From Vitis vinifera (lineage: Eukaryota > Streptophyta > Magnoliopsida > Vitales > Vitaceae): DNA of 64,000 nt. Where the stretch lies: NCBI RefSeq assembly GCF_030704535.1, contig NC_081820.1, forward strand, positions 20,463,001 to 20,527,000. The letters are read 5' to 3'. Shown piece by piece: positions 1 to 13,040 of the stretch (position 1 is its first letter; each line of letters starts with the position of its first letter). The notes below the pieces were generated by a model. The model saw only the letters and a program-made list of their open reading frames with translations, had not been told where the DNA came from and searched no databases. The position numbers and the translations under genes are program-made.

Positions 1-794
1 TTCTCTTTCAAATTCTCTGTAGTTGTTGACTCTACATTCTTAATTCTTGATTACGAAGAAATCATCACAATAATCACAATTGTAATCTTGATTAAAATAC
101 GTCTATTCAATTAAGAGAAGTCGATTGCATGTAAAATGTTAGGAACTTTTTTTTCTCCAATTCATCGACGACAACTTCCACTGTTATGGTTGGTTCTTAC
201 AAAAGATGGGAGCAAAGACTAGTGTAGTTTATACGGTGGGACTCGGAAAAAGATTACAAGTTTGAGTCATTGGTGTTTTACAACTTAAAACATAAATGAG
301 TTGGTGGTAATTAGGTGTCATAAAGTTTGATACGATTTGTTAATATGATTCGAATTTAACACACTTTTCAAGGTTTGATTTGAGTATAATCATATTTGAA
401 TTAAATTCATATAGGCTTGTATAACTCTTTTAATGAATAAGAAGTTATTTTTGTGTCAACTTGTATAACATAAATTTGATTTGAATTAATCTGTTTAATG
501 ATCATGTTGATTAACTTAATTATAACTATAAAATATTGAACTCATATTTGGCTAAGTTTAAGTTTACTTTTAATAAATATATGATTTGTGTCATAAACAT
601 GTTCGATTGGGATATTATTCATATAAACTTATACAAGATTTAATTCAATTTAATTATTAAATAAATAGGTGAATCTGAGCATTAAATGAGTTACAAAATT
701 TTATTATTTGTGTCAAGTTTGGGCTCAACACAAGTTCTCACACCTAGTCACCCTACAAATTGAATCCTTCCACTCGATAGAAAATTATCTTAAT
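1..794. other. AT-rich intergenic DNA
   Basis: No convincing gene, RNA or repeat is visible. Short open frames here lack codon structure or any recognisable domain. Confidence 0.6.
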
Positions 795-799
795 GTAAG

Positions 800-3700
800 T
801 GTAGACCCCCTCAAAAAACGAATGGCTTTCCTTTTGTTTATGACCACCCAGGGAAGAGCTAAAAATCTCATTTTTGAAGTGAGGGGGACCCCATGCTAGA
901 AAGGGCAAGCAGCGTAGGACACGTGGGAGAGGATGTGACGATTGCCATGGCGGTGGTTGGAGCTTCAGAAGGTGATGGCAAGAACATGGAGTAGATAAGG
1001 GGACGTCTCTGACCAAGAGCGGGAGGGATAGTTGAGGTTACAGAGGGAGGGTTGTGGCCTAAGAAAAATGAGAGAAAAGTGGGTAGAGAAGAAACCCTGG
1101 GTTTGAGGAGAGCATTCTAGGTATGACCACTGGGCCACTCGTTTGCTTTGTTGGATTTACTCTTTATACACATGCTCTGTTTTTGGTTTTGTTCTTGGAT
1201 GTTTTGTTCTCTTGTAAATATCTGGTGCTTTGCTCCTTCCCGAACTTGACGTATCAAAATCACGTTGTTATTTCCTTTGGATTCCACCGGCTCTTAGCAC
1301 TTTGGCTGTCCATGAGGTAGAGCTAGGTTCGCACTCTGTTTTTCTTTTTTTTTTCCTTTTTGTACGTTTTTTTATTCTTCCCTGGTTATGTCTCTGTTTC
1401 GGGATGATGGTGGAGTGATGTCCTGAAGGGCCAAGTTGATGGGATTGGAGGAGTTTGGTTACGGAGGGGGATGACCATGATCATCAAGAAGGGGTCACCG
1501 TCACATGAGCTACCACCAAACGATGTGTTGAAAGGTTGCAGACGTGGTGAACGAGGATGGTGACGACGGAGACTAGTCAACGACGCCCTCGGTGTGCATA
1601 GAGGGAGTCGTGGTTGTTTACGAAGCATGGGATCCCGATGAGCGTCGCCTTCCTTAATCCTAGAACCTGGAGGAGAATCTATAGACCAGCGCCATTGCTG
1701 GATACTCGGTGCAGCTGCTGGAGGCGAGGTTCAGAGCGGCGACGGCAGGGCCTTTGACGGAGCTGTACAGAGGTGAGCATCCAGCGAAAAGAAGGCGGCT
1801 GCATGGAGGTTGGTTGCTGCTCTGAAGGCGTCCTCTCCGTCGCTCCTACTCCGGAGCTCCGACGATGTCTTCGGCTCCAGGGATACACTTCCCTAAATGT
1901 AGTCCCAGTCTTCAATCCGCTCTCCCCTTGATTGCCACTCTGCCCATCAAATCGCCGCTGTCGGAGACAGAGACGACGGAAAATCCTTTTTCCTCCACGA
2001 CGCCCTCCCTGAGTACCTAAATTTCGCTTCAAGCAGCAACCCCCACCCCTTTCCTCAATTTCATCACAGCCATCATCGATATGCAAGCCCTGTTCCTCAC
2101 CGCCAACTTGCTACCCATTAACCATCAACCTAGCTTTTTAAAAATGAGGTGACGACATCCCTTGATCTTCATGGTAGATATTTTGGGTTGTGGGTCTCGT
2201 TGGTAGGCTCCCAAGGCATTAAGTTGTGGGCCCAAGCTGCTTCATGTGGGCTTTAAGCCTCATCCTTTGAGTTTAGGCTAGATTAGTGTAGGCTCCAATG
2301 GGCCAAGTTTTTGGCCCTCTTAAGTCCTTGTTTCTTTAATGATGCAAATATAATTTTTATGAAGGTTCTATCCTTAAATAACCTTTCAAAATTCGTTTTT
2401 AAATTTAATTATACAAAATACCATTTTCGAAGCAATTTCCTAAAATTTGGTTTTAAATTTAGTTCATGAAACTTTGATTCCCGAAAATTCAATTTATCTA
2501 AACTTCGTTTTTTTTAAAAATTCAATTTTCCAAGTTTCCATTCTTGAAATAATTTTCTAAGGTTCTAATTTTAGGTCTAGTTCTCCAAGATCCAAATTTT
2601 TAAATTTAATTCTCCAACAAAATTCCACAATTCCGAATTTAATCTTTTTTCACAACTCCATTTCCTTTCAAATCAAATCTTCAAAAATTTTATTCTCAAA
2701 TAAATCTTCAAAATGCCATTTTCTTATACTTAATCCTCAATTTTTCACTTTCAAATAATTTTTCAATATTCTGACTTTCGAATTTAATTTCCAATTCCAA
2801 TTTTTCACACTTATTTATTTAATCATTACTATTTTCGTTATTATTAGCATTATTTCATTTATTTATTTCCTTTAAAAATTTCAATCATTAAAGTTCAATT
2901 CTTCAAAAATCTGACTTCCAAATTTAATTTTTCATCTCAAAAATTTCATTATTCACATTCATTCGTTTAAATATTATTTTTGTTATTATTATTATTATTC
3001 CATATTTATTTATTTATTTTAAAATTTTCAATCATTAAAGTTCAATTCTTCAAAAATTTGACTTCCAAATTTAATTTTCAATCTCAAAAATTCCACTATT
3101 CACTTTCATTCGTTTAAATATTATTTTCGTTATTATTATTATAATTCTATTTATTTATTTATTCATTTCTTTTAAAAATTTCAATCATTAAAATTCAATT
3201 CTTCAAAAATTTGACTTCCAAATTTAATTTTCAACCTAAAAAATTCCACTATTCATGTTGATTCATTTAAATATTATTTTCGTTATTATTATCATTATTT
3301 CATTTATTTATTTGTTTATTTCCTTTAAAAATTCCAATTATTAAAGTTCAATTTTTCAAAATTTCGTTTTCCAAATTTAGTTTTCAATCTAAAAAATTTC
3401 ACTATTTATGTTCATTCGTTGAAGTATTATTTTCGTTATTATTACTATTATTCCATTTATTTATTTATTTATTTCTTTTAAAAAATTCCGTCTTTAAACA
3501 ATTCTTCAAAAATCTGACTTCCAAATCTAATTTCTAATCTAAAAAATTCCATTATGCACATTCATTTGTTTAATAATTATTTTCGTTATTATTATTATTT
3601 CATTCATTTATTTATTCACTTATTCATATATTTAAAATCTCATCTCTAAATAATCCTTCAAATTTCCAATCTCTAAATTCAATTTCCAATTTCTAAAATT

Positions 3701-4804
3701 CTAACTTTCACAATTATTTATCAAATCGTTATTATTTTCGTTATTCTATTCATTTATTTATTCACTTGTTCATTTATTTAAAATTTCATCTCTAAATAAT
3801 TCTTTAAATTTCCAATCCCTAAGTTCAATTTCCAATTTCCAAAATTCTAACTTTCGTAATTATTTATCCAATCATTATTATTTCGTCATTATTATTATTT
3901 CATTCATTTATTTATTCACTTATTCATTTATTTAAAATACCGTCTTTAAATAATTCTTCAAAATTCTAATTTCCAAATTTAGTTCTCTGAAATTCAAATT
4001 TTCCTATCTCCGAACTTAATTTTCAGTTTCCAATATAATAATTCTCGCATTTATTCAATTACTCATTTATTATTATCATTATTATTATTATTATCATATT
4101 ATTCATTTATTTCTAAAAATTCCGACTTCGAATGATTTCCAAGATTTCCAATTTTTATAATTCAATTTTCATAGTTTTTACTTCTCAAATAATTTTCAAT
4201 TCTGATTTCTTTCAAAATTTAATTTTCAAAGTCCCAATTTTTGTAATTTAATTTTTTTAAAATCCCAAACTCTCAAATAATTTCCAAAATTTCAATTTCT
4301 TTCAAATTTAATTTCTAAAATTCTCATTCTTACATTTAATTCATAAAAATCCAATTTTCAAATAATCTCTAAAACTCCAATATGCAAATAATCTCTAAGA
4401 CTTCAATTTTCAAATGAATTTCAAAAATCTAGTTTTCCCTCGAACAGTTTTAATTTTTGTTTGGTGATGCATGTGATATGTTTTGTACTCTTATTGTACA
4501 CTAACCCCATTTTTATGATAGCGCATTGCTCGTTCGTGGCCTAGGTATGCATCCACTCCCATTTTGGTCATTCTCCATGCATGTTTTGATTCCCATGTGT
4601 ACATGATCGATTTGAGTATCCATTGATTTTCCTGTTGATTACCGTGTCAACTTCATTTTATTAGTAAAAACCCGACTTTAGGGACTTAGAAAAGTGTTAT
4701 GGTCTTTACCGTACCTTCCCGATAAGTAATCTGACCCCCGAGCCAAATAAAAATCGAGTTCGCCATCGAGTAGAAAACGCATGAGCTGAAATGCGGGGTC
4801 CAGA
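800..4804 (+). mobile_element. Solo LTR (about 4.0 kb) of a long-LTR retrotransposon family
   Basis: The segment opens with TGTAGACCCCC and closes with GCGGGGTCCAGA, the expected TG...CA-type inverted ends with one change at the 3' end. It is flanked by GTAAG (795-799) and ATAAG (4805-4809), a 5-bp target duplication with one mismatch. No gag or pol is present. The tail at about 4700-4804, including ACCGTACCTTCCCGATAAGT, recurs at 24860-25077 and, inverted, at 31760-32010, so this is a repeated family. The first 1.3 kb is less AT-rich than the rest and holds open frames (for example 1679-2086, minus strand) without recognisable domains. LTRs of this length are known in Ogre-like Ty3/gypsy elements, but that assignment is inference. 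Confidence 0.7.
2800..4140. repeat. Degenerate tandem array, about 150-bp period
   Basis: A unit built from TTTTCGTTATTATT, an ATTTATTTATTT run and a CAATTCTTCAAAAAT segment returns near 2833, 2971, 3121, 3273, 3427, 3577, 3732, 3881 and 4061, giving about nine diverged copies. It lies wholly inside the solo LTR and is flanked by less regular AATTTTC-type simple sequence. Confidence 0.75.
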
Positions 4805-4809
4805 ATAAG

Positions 4810-6630
4810 ATATTAAAATTTACTTGTAAATACTAAATACTTTTTGGTTATGAGGAGTTTTCTTATTGTAAAGTGACTAGAATTGAATAATTAAGAGTTC
4901 ATTTGATCATATTTTTTTTAAACTTATTTTTGAAAATTATTTTTTATTTTTTAACTTAAAAATTGTCTTGAAAAACAAGTTTAAAAAATATGGCTAAATG
5001 GACCTGTATTTTTCTTTTGCTTTTAAAATTGATGAAAATAATTTCTATTTTCTTTCTAAAAATTTTTTTTTATTTCATTTTGTTTTTAAAAATTATTTTT
5101 AGTGTTATAAAATTTTAAAAGTAGTTTTCTAATTTTAAAAACAAAAAACTGTTTTTAAATCACAGTCTAAAATTTTCAAATCACCAAATCAAACTATTTT
5201 TTAGCATTTTTAAATCAAAACAACCTGAGTATTTAAATATATTCTATCCACAAGTTGGTGTTGTTAAATTAAATTAATTCAAAAGTTAATTTTGTGTGAA
5301 TATCACATGAAGTTTATTATGTTAAGATTTTAAATTCATTATTTTGTCAAAATTTTAAATAATCGATTCAAAAGTTAATTAAGCCCATCATTGCTATACG
5401 ATATATAATTTTTTTTTAGATATTTGATGCTATATTACAATGTTTTAAAAAATAATGTAAGTTTTTTTTAGATATTTGATGTCATATGAGAATTTTTTTT
5501 TTTCAAAAATAATTTTTAAAATACAATTCTTGAAAATAATATTGAAAATTATTTTTAGGAATAAAATTATATTGAGATAATTATCTAGGTATATTCTTCA
5601 TAAAAATATTACAAATTTATTTAGGAATAAGATTATTGAGATAATTATCTTGGCATATTTTTTTTATAAAAGTATTATGCATTTATGCACAATGAAAATT
5701 TCTCAAAATATTATCTATATTTTAAATTATTTTTTAAATACTTTATACATATGCTTCAAATCTATTCTAAAAATAATCCAATCCTAGAATACATTCTTAA
5801 AAAGGTGAAAATTTTGAATTGTATATCAAATTGACCGACCCATTAACTAAATAAAATATTTTTTTTTATTAACCAAACAATTTTTTTTTTTCTCTTTAAA
5901 TTAGTTGGAAACTACATTTTGAAAAGGGAAAATTGGGTTTGACTGTCTAATTTTAAAAAATATAAAAAAAAAGAACCCTAATTTTACAAATCAAATTTAT
6001 CTTCATCTATTTAAAAATATTTTAAAATACATAAATTTTTTATAAATCAAATAATTATTTCCTAAATTGACTTTTTAGTTATCATTAATAATACTAATTG
6101 ATAATTTTTTTTACCATGATAACTTATTTGAAATCAATAAAATAAGAAATCTTAAAAATTTAAAATATAATTAAAATTAAAAAACCTTTAAAGCTAAAAA
6201 TATAAAAATAAAATATTAACTTTTACTTTTGTTAAATCAAATTAATAAATATATATATATTTGATAAGGAATTGGAAATACAATGAGAATCAATAACTTT
6301 ATTTAATATTATAAAATGAAAGGGTATTTCAGGAAATACCTATCTAATTTGTAAAGAAAAATATATTTTAAAGTATTTTTAAATAAATAAAAATAAAATT
6401 AATTTAGAAAAGATGAGATTTTTATTTATTTATTTATTTATTATTTTTTAAAATTAGCCAAAACCACTTTTTCACATTTGTACTAAAATCATATTTTGAA
6501 GATGCGTTTCTAAAACTTGTACCGTTTCAAGATCAACTTCAAATAATTCCTTTTAGAAAAATAAAAACACGTGGACATTAAATGGGCTCATTTATGTTAT
6601 CTGGAGCTGCCACGTGGGAACAATTCTAGA
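4810..6630. other. AT-rich intergenic DNA
   Basis: Long A/T homopolymer-rich stretch with no coding signal. The last 100 bases, with CACGTGG at 6570 and GCCACGTGG at about 6608, precede the Ycf20-like gene and may be part of its promoter (G-box-like cores, inferred). Confidence 0.5.
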
Positions 6631-6639
6631 CAAAAGAAC

Positions 6640-7987
6640 ACTACCGCACCTGATCCTCTCTCCCTCACATTTCCTCCGTCGCCACCACGCCATTGCCGCC
6701 GCCACTCCCCCCATCCGGTCAGTCTCTTTCGATATTCTCTCCGCTTTCTCTCTCAATTCAAATGATATCTATGCCTTCGGTTTTTAGGTAAAACACCTGA
6801 CTTCATGCTTGTTTCGTTGATTTTTGCTTTGTTTTAAAGCTTGATTTGCCCAATTTACACAATTCATACTGTAAATTCCCCATTCTTTAGCTTCAATTCC
6901 ACAGTTTTTATGCTGGTAATGGATTTAGCCTTGACCTTTTGTAGCTTATGGTGATGTGTGAGTGGGATATGAATAAAACCCATCTAAGATCAACATGCAT
7001 TATCAGAAAAAATCAATTGGAATTTGTTGTAATTGAAGGGCCAAACTGGCTCTCTATCCCATTTTCTGAGAAAAGGAATACACTGAAGTAGCTTGAGGAG
7101 GGTGTAATTTACAGTAATTTTCCATTTCTTGCCCTCATTTTTTCAGGAACAGAAATGGAAGTTTAGGTCAAAATTGGTCCTATATCATCAGCTAAGGCAA
7201 TAGCTTCCATTTTCTTGAATGCCCCAATTATGGTTGATGGATTTCTACCCATGTTAATGCACTTGCTACCGTTTACAACTTGTTTTATTTCTTGTTTGGG
7301 CTTCTAGTACTGTGATCTCAACCTTGTCTTCACTATTTGCAGAAAAAACGATTCATCTAAAGTGAACTTATTTTTCCTTTTCTTGCTTCTCAAAGGCTTT
7401 AGGTTGATAGGCTGTTTATTAACTTGTTTCTCAGGTGGTTAAACCACCGGAGTTTAAACTTCATTATGGAATGGAATTTACATCCGCATTAATGTCTGGC
7501 ATCAACTGATTTCCTTTGTAGCAGAAGGATCACACTGCTCTATAAAAGTTATAACAATGCAGGTGGACATTTATACTAATTATATGCTTTACATGTATCC
7601 ATAACACTGTACTCGTGTTTCATTTCCAATTGAGCAAAAATGTAGAGGAATTCACATGCCAAAGCGAAAGTTCACATATAAATGTTAAGAGAGGAATTGA
7701 TGCATATGTTGGTTGCGCATGATACCGTTTTCCAAGCATGCCTAGATTATTCAAAATTGTATAGAGTGAGAAAGAAGTAAAGGATTATTACAAAGTATTG
7801 AAAATCAAGCAACTCCCAGGTTGGAGATGTTGTTTCTTTATTTATTTAAACACATTTCTGCCATGTGCATTGCCTGCTCATTTAACTCTTCATTCTTCCT
7901 GTTAAGAAATTCTCCTCTTGTAGTCTTATGTAGGGGATTCTTCCAGGAAAGGCCCTCTGATCAACGACGAAGGTATTGGAACCTTCA
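6640..7987 (+). other. Probable 5' UTR exon and leader intron of the Ycf20-like gene
   Basis: A CT-rich, GC-richer stretch at about 6640-6718 (ending CCCATCCG before GTCAGTCTC) resembles a 5' UTR exon with a GT donor. The following 1.2 kb is T-rich non-coding DNA with pyrimidine-rich AG acceptors just upstream of the coding exon, for example CCTCTTGTAG near 7922. The exact splice pair cannot be fixed from sequence alone. Confidence 0.45.
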
Positions 7988-8455
7988 ATGGCACATTCTT
8001 TGAGTTTGCCCTCTACTTGTCTCCTCAAATTTGGTTTAGCTACTGGAACCAGGGTTTCACATGGGAAATGTAGCATGTTGGCTTCAAGATCCTCACCCAG
8101 GTTTTTTAGTGTCCAAGCTGTGCAAGAGAATGAAGGTCCTCGAAGGCTAGTTGACATTATCCGAATTGTGCCACAGCTCTCAAGAAACTACTTTCAAAGT
8201 CCTTCTCGAAGGGCACTTTTTGGGGGAATCTCCTTGTTAGGTGGCTTTTATGTGGCACAGACAATTTCTCTGTCCTTTGGAGCTTTAGGAGTGAACGATG
8301 TAATTGCTGCAGTATTATGTGTTCTCATCACAGAGTATGTGACTCGGTTTTATTACAGCCGTCCAAAGGTTACTTTTCCCCTTGCTCTTCTCAATAATTT
8401 CAAGATGGGTTTCACGTATGGCCTCTTTATTGATGCTTTTAAGCTTGCTAGTTAA
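7988..8455 (+). CDS. Ycf20-like protein, plastid-targeted
   Basis: A 155-residue protein from ATG 7988 (first residues MAHSLSLPS) to TAA 8455. Residues 1 to about 45 are rich in S, T and R and poor in acids, typical of a chloroplast transit peptide. The rest matches the Ycf20/DUF565 family as I know it: a charged linker (RRLVDIIRIVPQ), a hydrophobic segment with GGISLLGGFYVAQTI, a second with NDVIAAVLCVLITEYVTRFYY, and a C-terminal segment with LLNNFKMGFTYGLFIDAFK. Land-plant Ycf20-like proteins sit in the chloroplast and some mutants (NPQ6/NPQ7 in Arabidopsis) are altered in non-photochemical quenching; which paralogue this is cannot be told. The whole coding region lies in one exon. The in-frame codon upstream (TTG 7976) is not a likely start. 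Confidence 0.85.
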   Translation: MAHSLSLPSTCLLKFGLATGTRVSHGKCSMLASRSSPRFFSVQAVQENEGPRRLVDIIRIVPQLSRNYFQSPSRRALFGGISLLGGFYVAQTISLSFGALGVNDVIAAVLCVLITEYVTRFYYSRPKVTFPLALLNNFKMGFTYGLFIDAFKLAS

Positions 8456-9303
8456 GCCCTAGGAGCCATTTGAGCTGCTTGCCTTCTTGAGCAACATGCT
8501 ATCTTTCAACATTAGCTGTTCTAATTCTCTTATTTTATTTTAGAAGATAGTCTTCCCATTTGAATCCTTCCATTGTCTTCCTGTTTGATCCATCTTCTTC
8601 TGCTCTTTTTCTGATTTACATCCTAAGCTCCTTTTTTCTTTTTCTCTTTTTTGGTTGCTTCACTTGTAAAATTTTTGCAATATATATGAAATCAAATTCT
8701 TCCAAAGCAATTCATCTCTTCTCCTGCCACAGAATTTTTTCTTCCTTAGAAAATATTTTGGTTAATGATTCCTATTAGGTACCCCATATCTGTATAGTAC
8801 TGTTTGCAGTGAAAACAAAAAAAATTGTTGACATAAAGAGATGTTTCTCCTTTTGTCATTTACAGTCTGTATGGCTTGTTAGCTTTCAGTGGTTTGTTTC
8901 ACATCAGAAGATCTGCTTCTGTAGCATTTGGAATTGCTATTGACTACAATATTTTACAATTTGTGTAATGTGGTAAGATCATTTTGGAGTAGATGGTATT
9001 TCTGAATTTAGCATGCTCTATTTATTAGGATGGCTTTGGCCCATTTTGGGAATGGAATTATGGAACTCAGGGATTAGTACTTATCTCAACTAGTATGATA
9101 TATAATTAAGGAAGATGAGGCACATGTGAGTTCTAACTTGCTCTCTCCTTTGTTTTGCTCAATGCACACAACAATGGTTGGTCGCAATTGGAACTCCGGA
9201 ATAGAGAATGGAAAGGGAAATCAATTCCATTTCATTCATTAATGTATTTAGATCACTGGAATAGAAGATGGGAATGAGAAATCAATTCTATTTCCATTCA
9301 TTA
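8456..9303. other. 3' flank of the Ycf20-like gene and intergenic DNA
   Basis: T-rich sequence directly after the stop probably includes the 3' UTR. No further gene is visible. A GGAATAG/GGAATGAG-rich stretch at 9180-9300 resembles MITE interior sequence. Confidence 0.5.
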
Positions 9304-9460
9304 GCATGTTTGGATTATTTTTTAGAATGAGCATGAGAATAAAAAATTCATTAATATGAAATCAAATCCGACTCTCTCTAGGATTTTGATTTCTTTCTTC
9401 TACATCATATTGTAATTCACCTCGATTCTCATCCTATTTTCATTCCTACTCTCCCGTACC

Positions 9461-9678
9461 TGATAGAATTTTAAGAAAGAAGATTCTGGAGAGAAGATAG
9501 TGGAAAAGGTTATTTTGGAAGACTGTCCAGAAAGTGTCTCCTCTTTTGTAGAGAAGTAGACTCTCTGTTTTCTCTATATATTTCTACAACTTAAGTATTG
9601 TTACAATCTGTTAAGCATGAGCCATCAAGACTAATCCAAAGCTAATTCTTAACTGATCCTAAGTAATCTTCTCTAACA
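9461..9678 (-). repeat. 3' LTR of the 9.5-14.3 kb copia
   Basis: 218 bp, TGATAGAATT...CTCTAACA on the plus strand, which is TGTTAGAG...TCTATCA in element sense. About 96% identical by eye to 14112-14328. Confidence 0.95.
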
Positions 9679-10241
9679 TCCCCCCTCAAACTCAAGGTAG
9701 AAAGATTTTCTATCCTGAGTTTGTGTCTGAATTCAATAAATTGAGTCGAGGAAATTGTCTTTTTGAATACATCTGCAAGTTGATCAACTGAGGGGACATG
9801 GCGAACCTCTACCTCCTTCCGAATGACCTTTTCACGGACAAAATAGAGATCAAGCTCTATGTGCCTTGTTCCTGCATGAAGAACAGGATTAGCAGACAAC
9901 AAAACCGTGTTAAGGTTATCACACCAAACCAGAGGAGGCTTAGCTAAGGGAAGTTGCAACTCACTCAACAATGACCTTAACCATGTGATTTCAGCTACCA
10001 AACCTGCAAGACTTCGATATTCAGTTTCAGTACTAGACCTTGAAACAGTATGTTGTTTATTGGATTGCCAAGATATCAAATTTGCTCCCAAAAAAGCACA
10101 ATGGCCTGAGGTCGAGCGTCTATCATCCAAATCAGATGCCCAATCAGCATCACAAAATCCAACTAAATCAAGGCTGGATGATTTCTTCAAATGCAAACCA
10201 TGCTGCAAAGTGCCCTGTAAATATCTCAAGATTCGTTTCAC
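9642..10241 (-). pseudogene. Copia RNase H domain fragment
   Basis: A 199-codon open stretch with the copia RNase H signature: FCDADWASD with the first acidic residue, [12 protein letters not shown], the [13 protein letters not shown] segment with the catalytic Glu, VWCDN with a further Asp, and [12 protein letters not shown]. The frame continues into the 3' LTR, where it stops. This domain looks intact in its key residues, but the upstream pol is broken, so no full polyprotein can be made. Confidence 0.9.
9679..9697 (-). other. Polypurine tract of the copia
   Basis: Element-sense CCTTGAGTTTGAGGGGGGA directly abuts the 3' LTR, where second-strand synthesis is primed in LTR retrotransposons. 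Confidence 0.85.
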
Positions 10242-11313
10242 AGCCTTCCAATGCTCCTATGTAGGATTCTACATAAATTGACATACTTTGTTCACACTGA
10301 AAAAGAGCTCCGGCCTCGTGATGGTCACATATTGAAGAGCTCCTACTGTACTCCGATAACCATGTAAATCCTCCACAGGATCACCATCTCCAACTCTTAA
10401 TTTTAGACCAGTGGGCAGGGAAGTTCTTACAAGTTTGCAATGCACCATTTTTGTCTTTTGGAGCAAGTCTCGAATATATTTAGTCTGGGATAAATGTACT
10501 CCATTATTGGTATGAGAAACTTGTATTCCTAGGAAATAATGCACTTCCCCAAGGTCTTTCAAGGAAAATTATGAGCTCAATTGAGCTATTAGGGAAGTAA
10601 TTGCAACTGTGTCACTACTAGTGACCAAAATGTCATCAACATAGACCAAGTCATATGTAATATGACTAGGAGTGAACCTTAAGAATAGTGACTGGTCAGA
10701 CTTGGCGGATACAAACCCAAAACTCAACAATGCTCGATGGAATTTCTCAAACTAGGCTCGTGGGGCTTGTTTCAAGCCATACAAGGCCTTATGAAGTTTA
10801 CAAACCAAATTAGGATTTTGCTCATCAATAAACCCTTGTGGTTGTTGCATGAACACTTCTTCTTGCAAATCTCCATTGAGGAACACATTATTTACATCCA
10901 GTTTCTTGATTGCCCAATTCATTGAGAGAGCAATGGTGAAGACAACTCTTATTGTAGAAGGCTTAACGACTAGACTTTAGTGAAATCAAAGCTGGCTTGT
11001 TGGTGAAAGCCTTTGGTGACCAATCGTGCTTTATACTTTTGAACAGTGCCAATCGGATTTTCTTTAGTTTTGTAAACCCATTTGCAACCTATAGCCTATC
11101 TACCAGCGGGTAAAGGAACTAGTGACCAGGTGTTGTTCCTTTGTAATGCATCATACTCAACCACCATAGCCTTTTTCCACTCATCTTGTTGAAGGGCAGT
11201 TGCAACACTTGAAGGTTCTCTTACTGCAACAATAAAAAATTTGGGTTTAAAAATTCCACTTTGTTCTAGTAATCATTGGATGAGTATTATCAACATCCTT
11301 GGCAATCTCCTAG
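10242..11313 (-). pseudogene. Copia reverse transcriptase, disrupted
   Basis: Frames on the minus strand contain [12 protein letters not shown] (near 10760), the YVDDILV catalytic motif (near 10640) and MKDLGEVHYFLGIQVS (10562 downward). A TAG at 10752-10754 stands where the family has Trp (PRAWFEKF-type motif), and further frame changes lie between 10563 and 11310. Non-functional as it stands. Confidence 0.88.
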
Positions 11314-13040
11314 TCACACTTGCAACAGAAAAGACAACATGTTGTACAGGAGTAGCAACTGGATTAGAAACAACTTGCTGAGGAGAAACAACAAAACTAG
11401 GAACTTGTGTGCAGGTGCTGGAGTAGTATCAACACTATTAGGTGCATGTGGGTGAGTGGAAACAACATTATCCATTTCACTTATTGGCCTAGCTGAAGAA
11501 ATGGGAGAAGTAGGAGTTGGCAGCATTGTTGGAGACAATATTGGAGGAGAGGCTGAAGGAGACAAATGAGAAGTAAAAGGGGAAACAGTAGAAGGTAAAC
11601 AAGATGAAGCTTGAATAGTTTTAGAATAAGGGAATGAGGTTTCATTAAAAATGACATCACGGCTAATATAGACTCGACCATTAGAAGACATACATTTGTA
11701 ACCCTTGTGTTTTAGACTATAGCCAAGAAAAGTGCATTCTTCACTCCTGTATTGAAGTTTATGGGTGTTATAAGGACGTAAGTTGGGAAAACAGGAGCAA
11801 CCAAAAACTTTGAGGAAAGAATAGTCAGGTATGGACTTGAACAAGACTTCAATGGGACATTTGTGATGAAGTACTACAGTGGGAAGCCTATTTGATAGGT
11901 AAACAACAATCCTAAATGATTCATCCCAAAATTTAAGAGGAAGAGAAGTTGTATGAAGAAGGGTTAAACCATGTTCAACTATGGTCCTATGCTTCTGTTC
12001 AACAACACCATTTTGTTGTTGAGTGCGTGGACAAGAAACACGATGTACAATGCCATTTTCAGCAAGATAAGATTGAAAAGCACGAAATTCACCTCCCCAA
12101 TTTGTTTGCAAGGACTTGATTTTTGAGTCAAATTGCAATTCCACCTGAGTTTTGAAGTTAACAAAGGTTTTGATAGCTTCAGATTTATTTCTGAGTAAAA
12201 ATATCCAAGAAAATCGTGAAAAGACATCCACAAAGTGAATATAATACCTATATCCACTATTAGATAATACCGGGGCTGGACCCTATAAATCTGAATGAAT
12301 TAACTTAAGGGGTTTGGTATAAGCTGTATGAGACAAAGTAAAAGGAAACCTATGTATTTTACCCAAGCAACAAGAAGAACAGAAGTTGGAGTCCATTTTA
12401 TTTATATGGGCAACATTACATTTGGACAGAACATTTTTAATTGTTGCAACCGAATGATGACCTAATCTTCTATGCCACAAATCAAAGGTAGATGACAAAG
12501 AAGCTGTACAAACTTTAGAAGAAAAGGAACTAGCAACAACAAAAGAAGACTTCAATAAGCTTTGAGTTGGTCTAAGAGCAAGATGTGAGGAGTCAAAAGC
12601 ATACAATCCATCTCTAACCTTCCCAACCATTAGAACAACTTGGGTTACCTGATCCTTAACAAAACAAGAATCAGAATGAAATTCAAAAAATACTTTATTA
12701 TCCTTTGCAAATTTGGAAACTGACAAGAGATTTTTGGTAATTGAAGGTACATAAAGTAAGTGATTAAGTAAAAGAGGTTTAGATGAAAAATGAGATAAGA
12801 ATTCAAATTGACCAATATGCTTAATGGACAAACCTATTCCATTCCCAACATGAACCTGATTTTGCCTAGCAAACTCAGCACTTTTCATCATATTTGCAGG
12901 ATTAGGTGTCACATGATTTGAAGCTCCAGAGTTCGGATACCAATTGTCATCACCAAAGACTTCAGAAGTTGGGATAACACCATTTACTTGGGGTGAAAAA
13001 CTGTAATAAGCCCGAGGAGAAGGTTCCTGCCTGACAGATT
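11314..13040 (-). pseudogene. Copia protease and integrase, disrupted
   Basis: The region starts with the protease active-site neighbourhood, which reads WYPNSGASNH near 12930: the D of the conserved D-S-G triad is N (AAC at 12931-12933). The pre-integrase zinc-binding region follows (WHRRLGHH ... CSSCCLGK). A TAG at 12283-12285 replaces the Trp of the conserved HSDLWGP motif, after which the same frame continues as the integrase core (VDVFSRFSWIFLL, then the D,D-35-E region with NGVVEQKHRT). A Ser/Pro/Thr-rich C-terminal tail runs to 11314. Confidence 0.9.

Noticed and set aside
1386-2086. Minus-strand open frames of 80 and 135 codons in the GC-richer part of the first LTR
   Set aside because: Arg/Ser/Pro-biased translations without a domain, no splice or start context, and located inside a repeat.
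9907-10281. Plus-strand open frame of 124 codons
   Set aside because: Reverse complement of the copia RNase H domain, whose motifs are clear on the minus strand.
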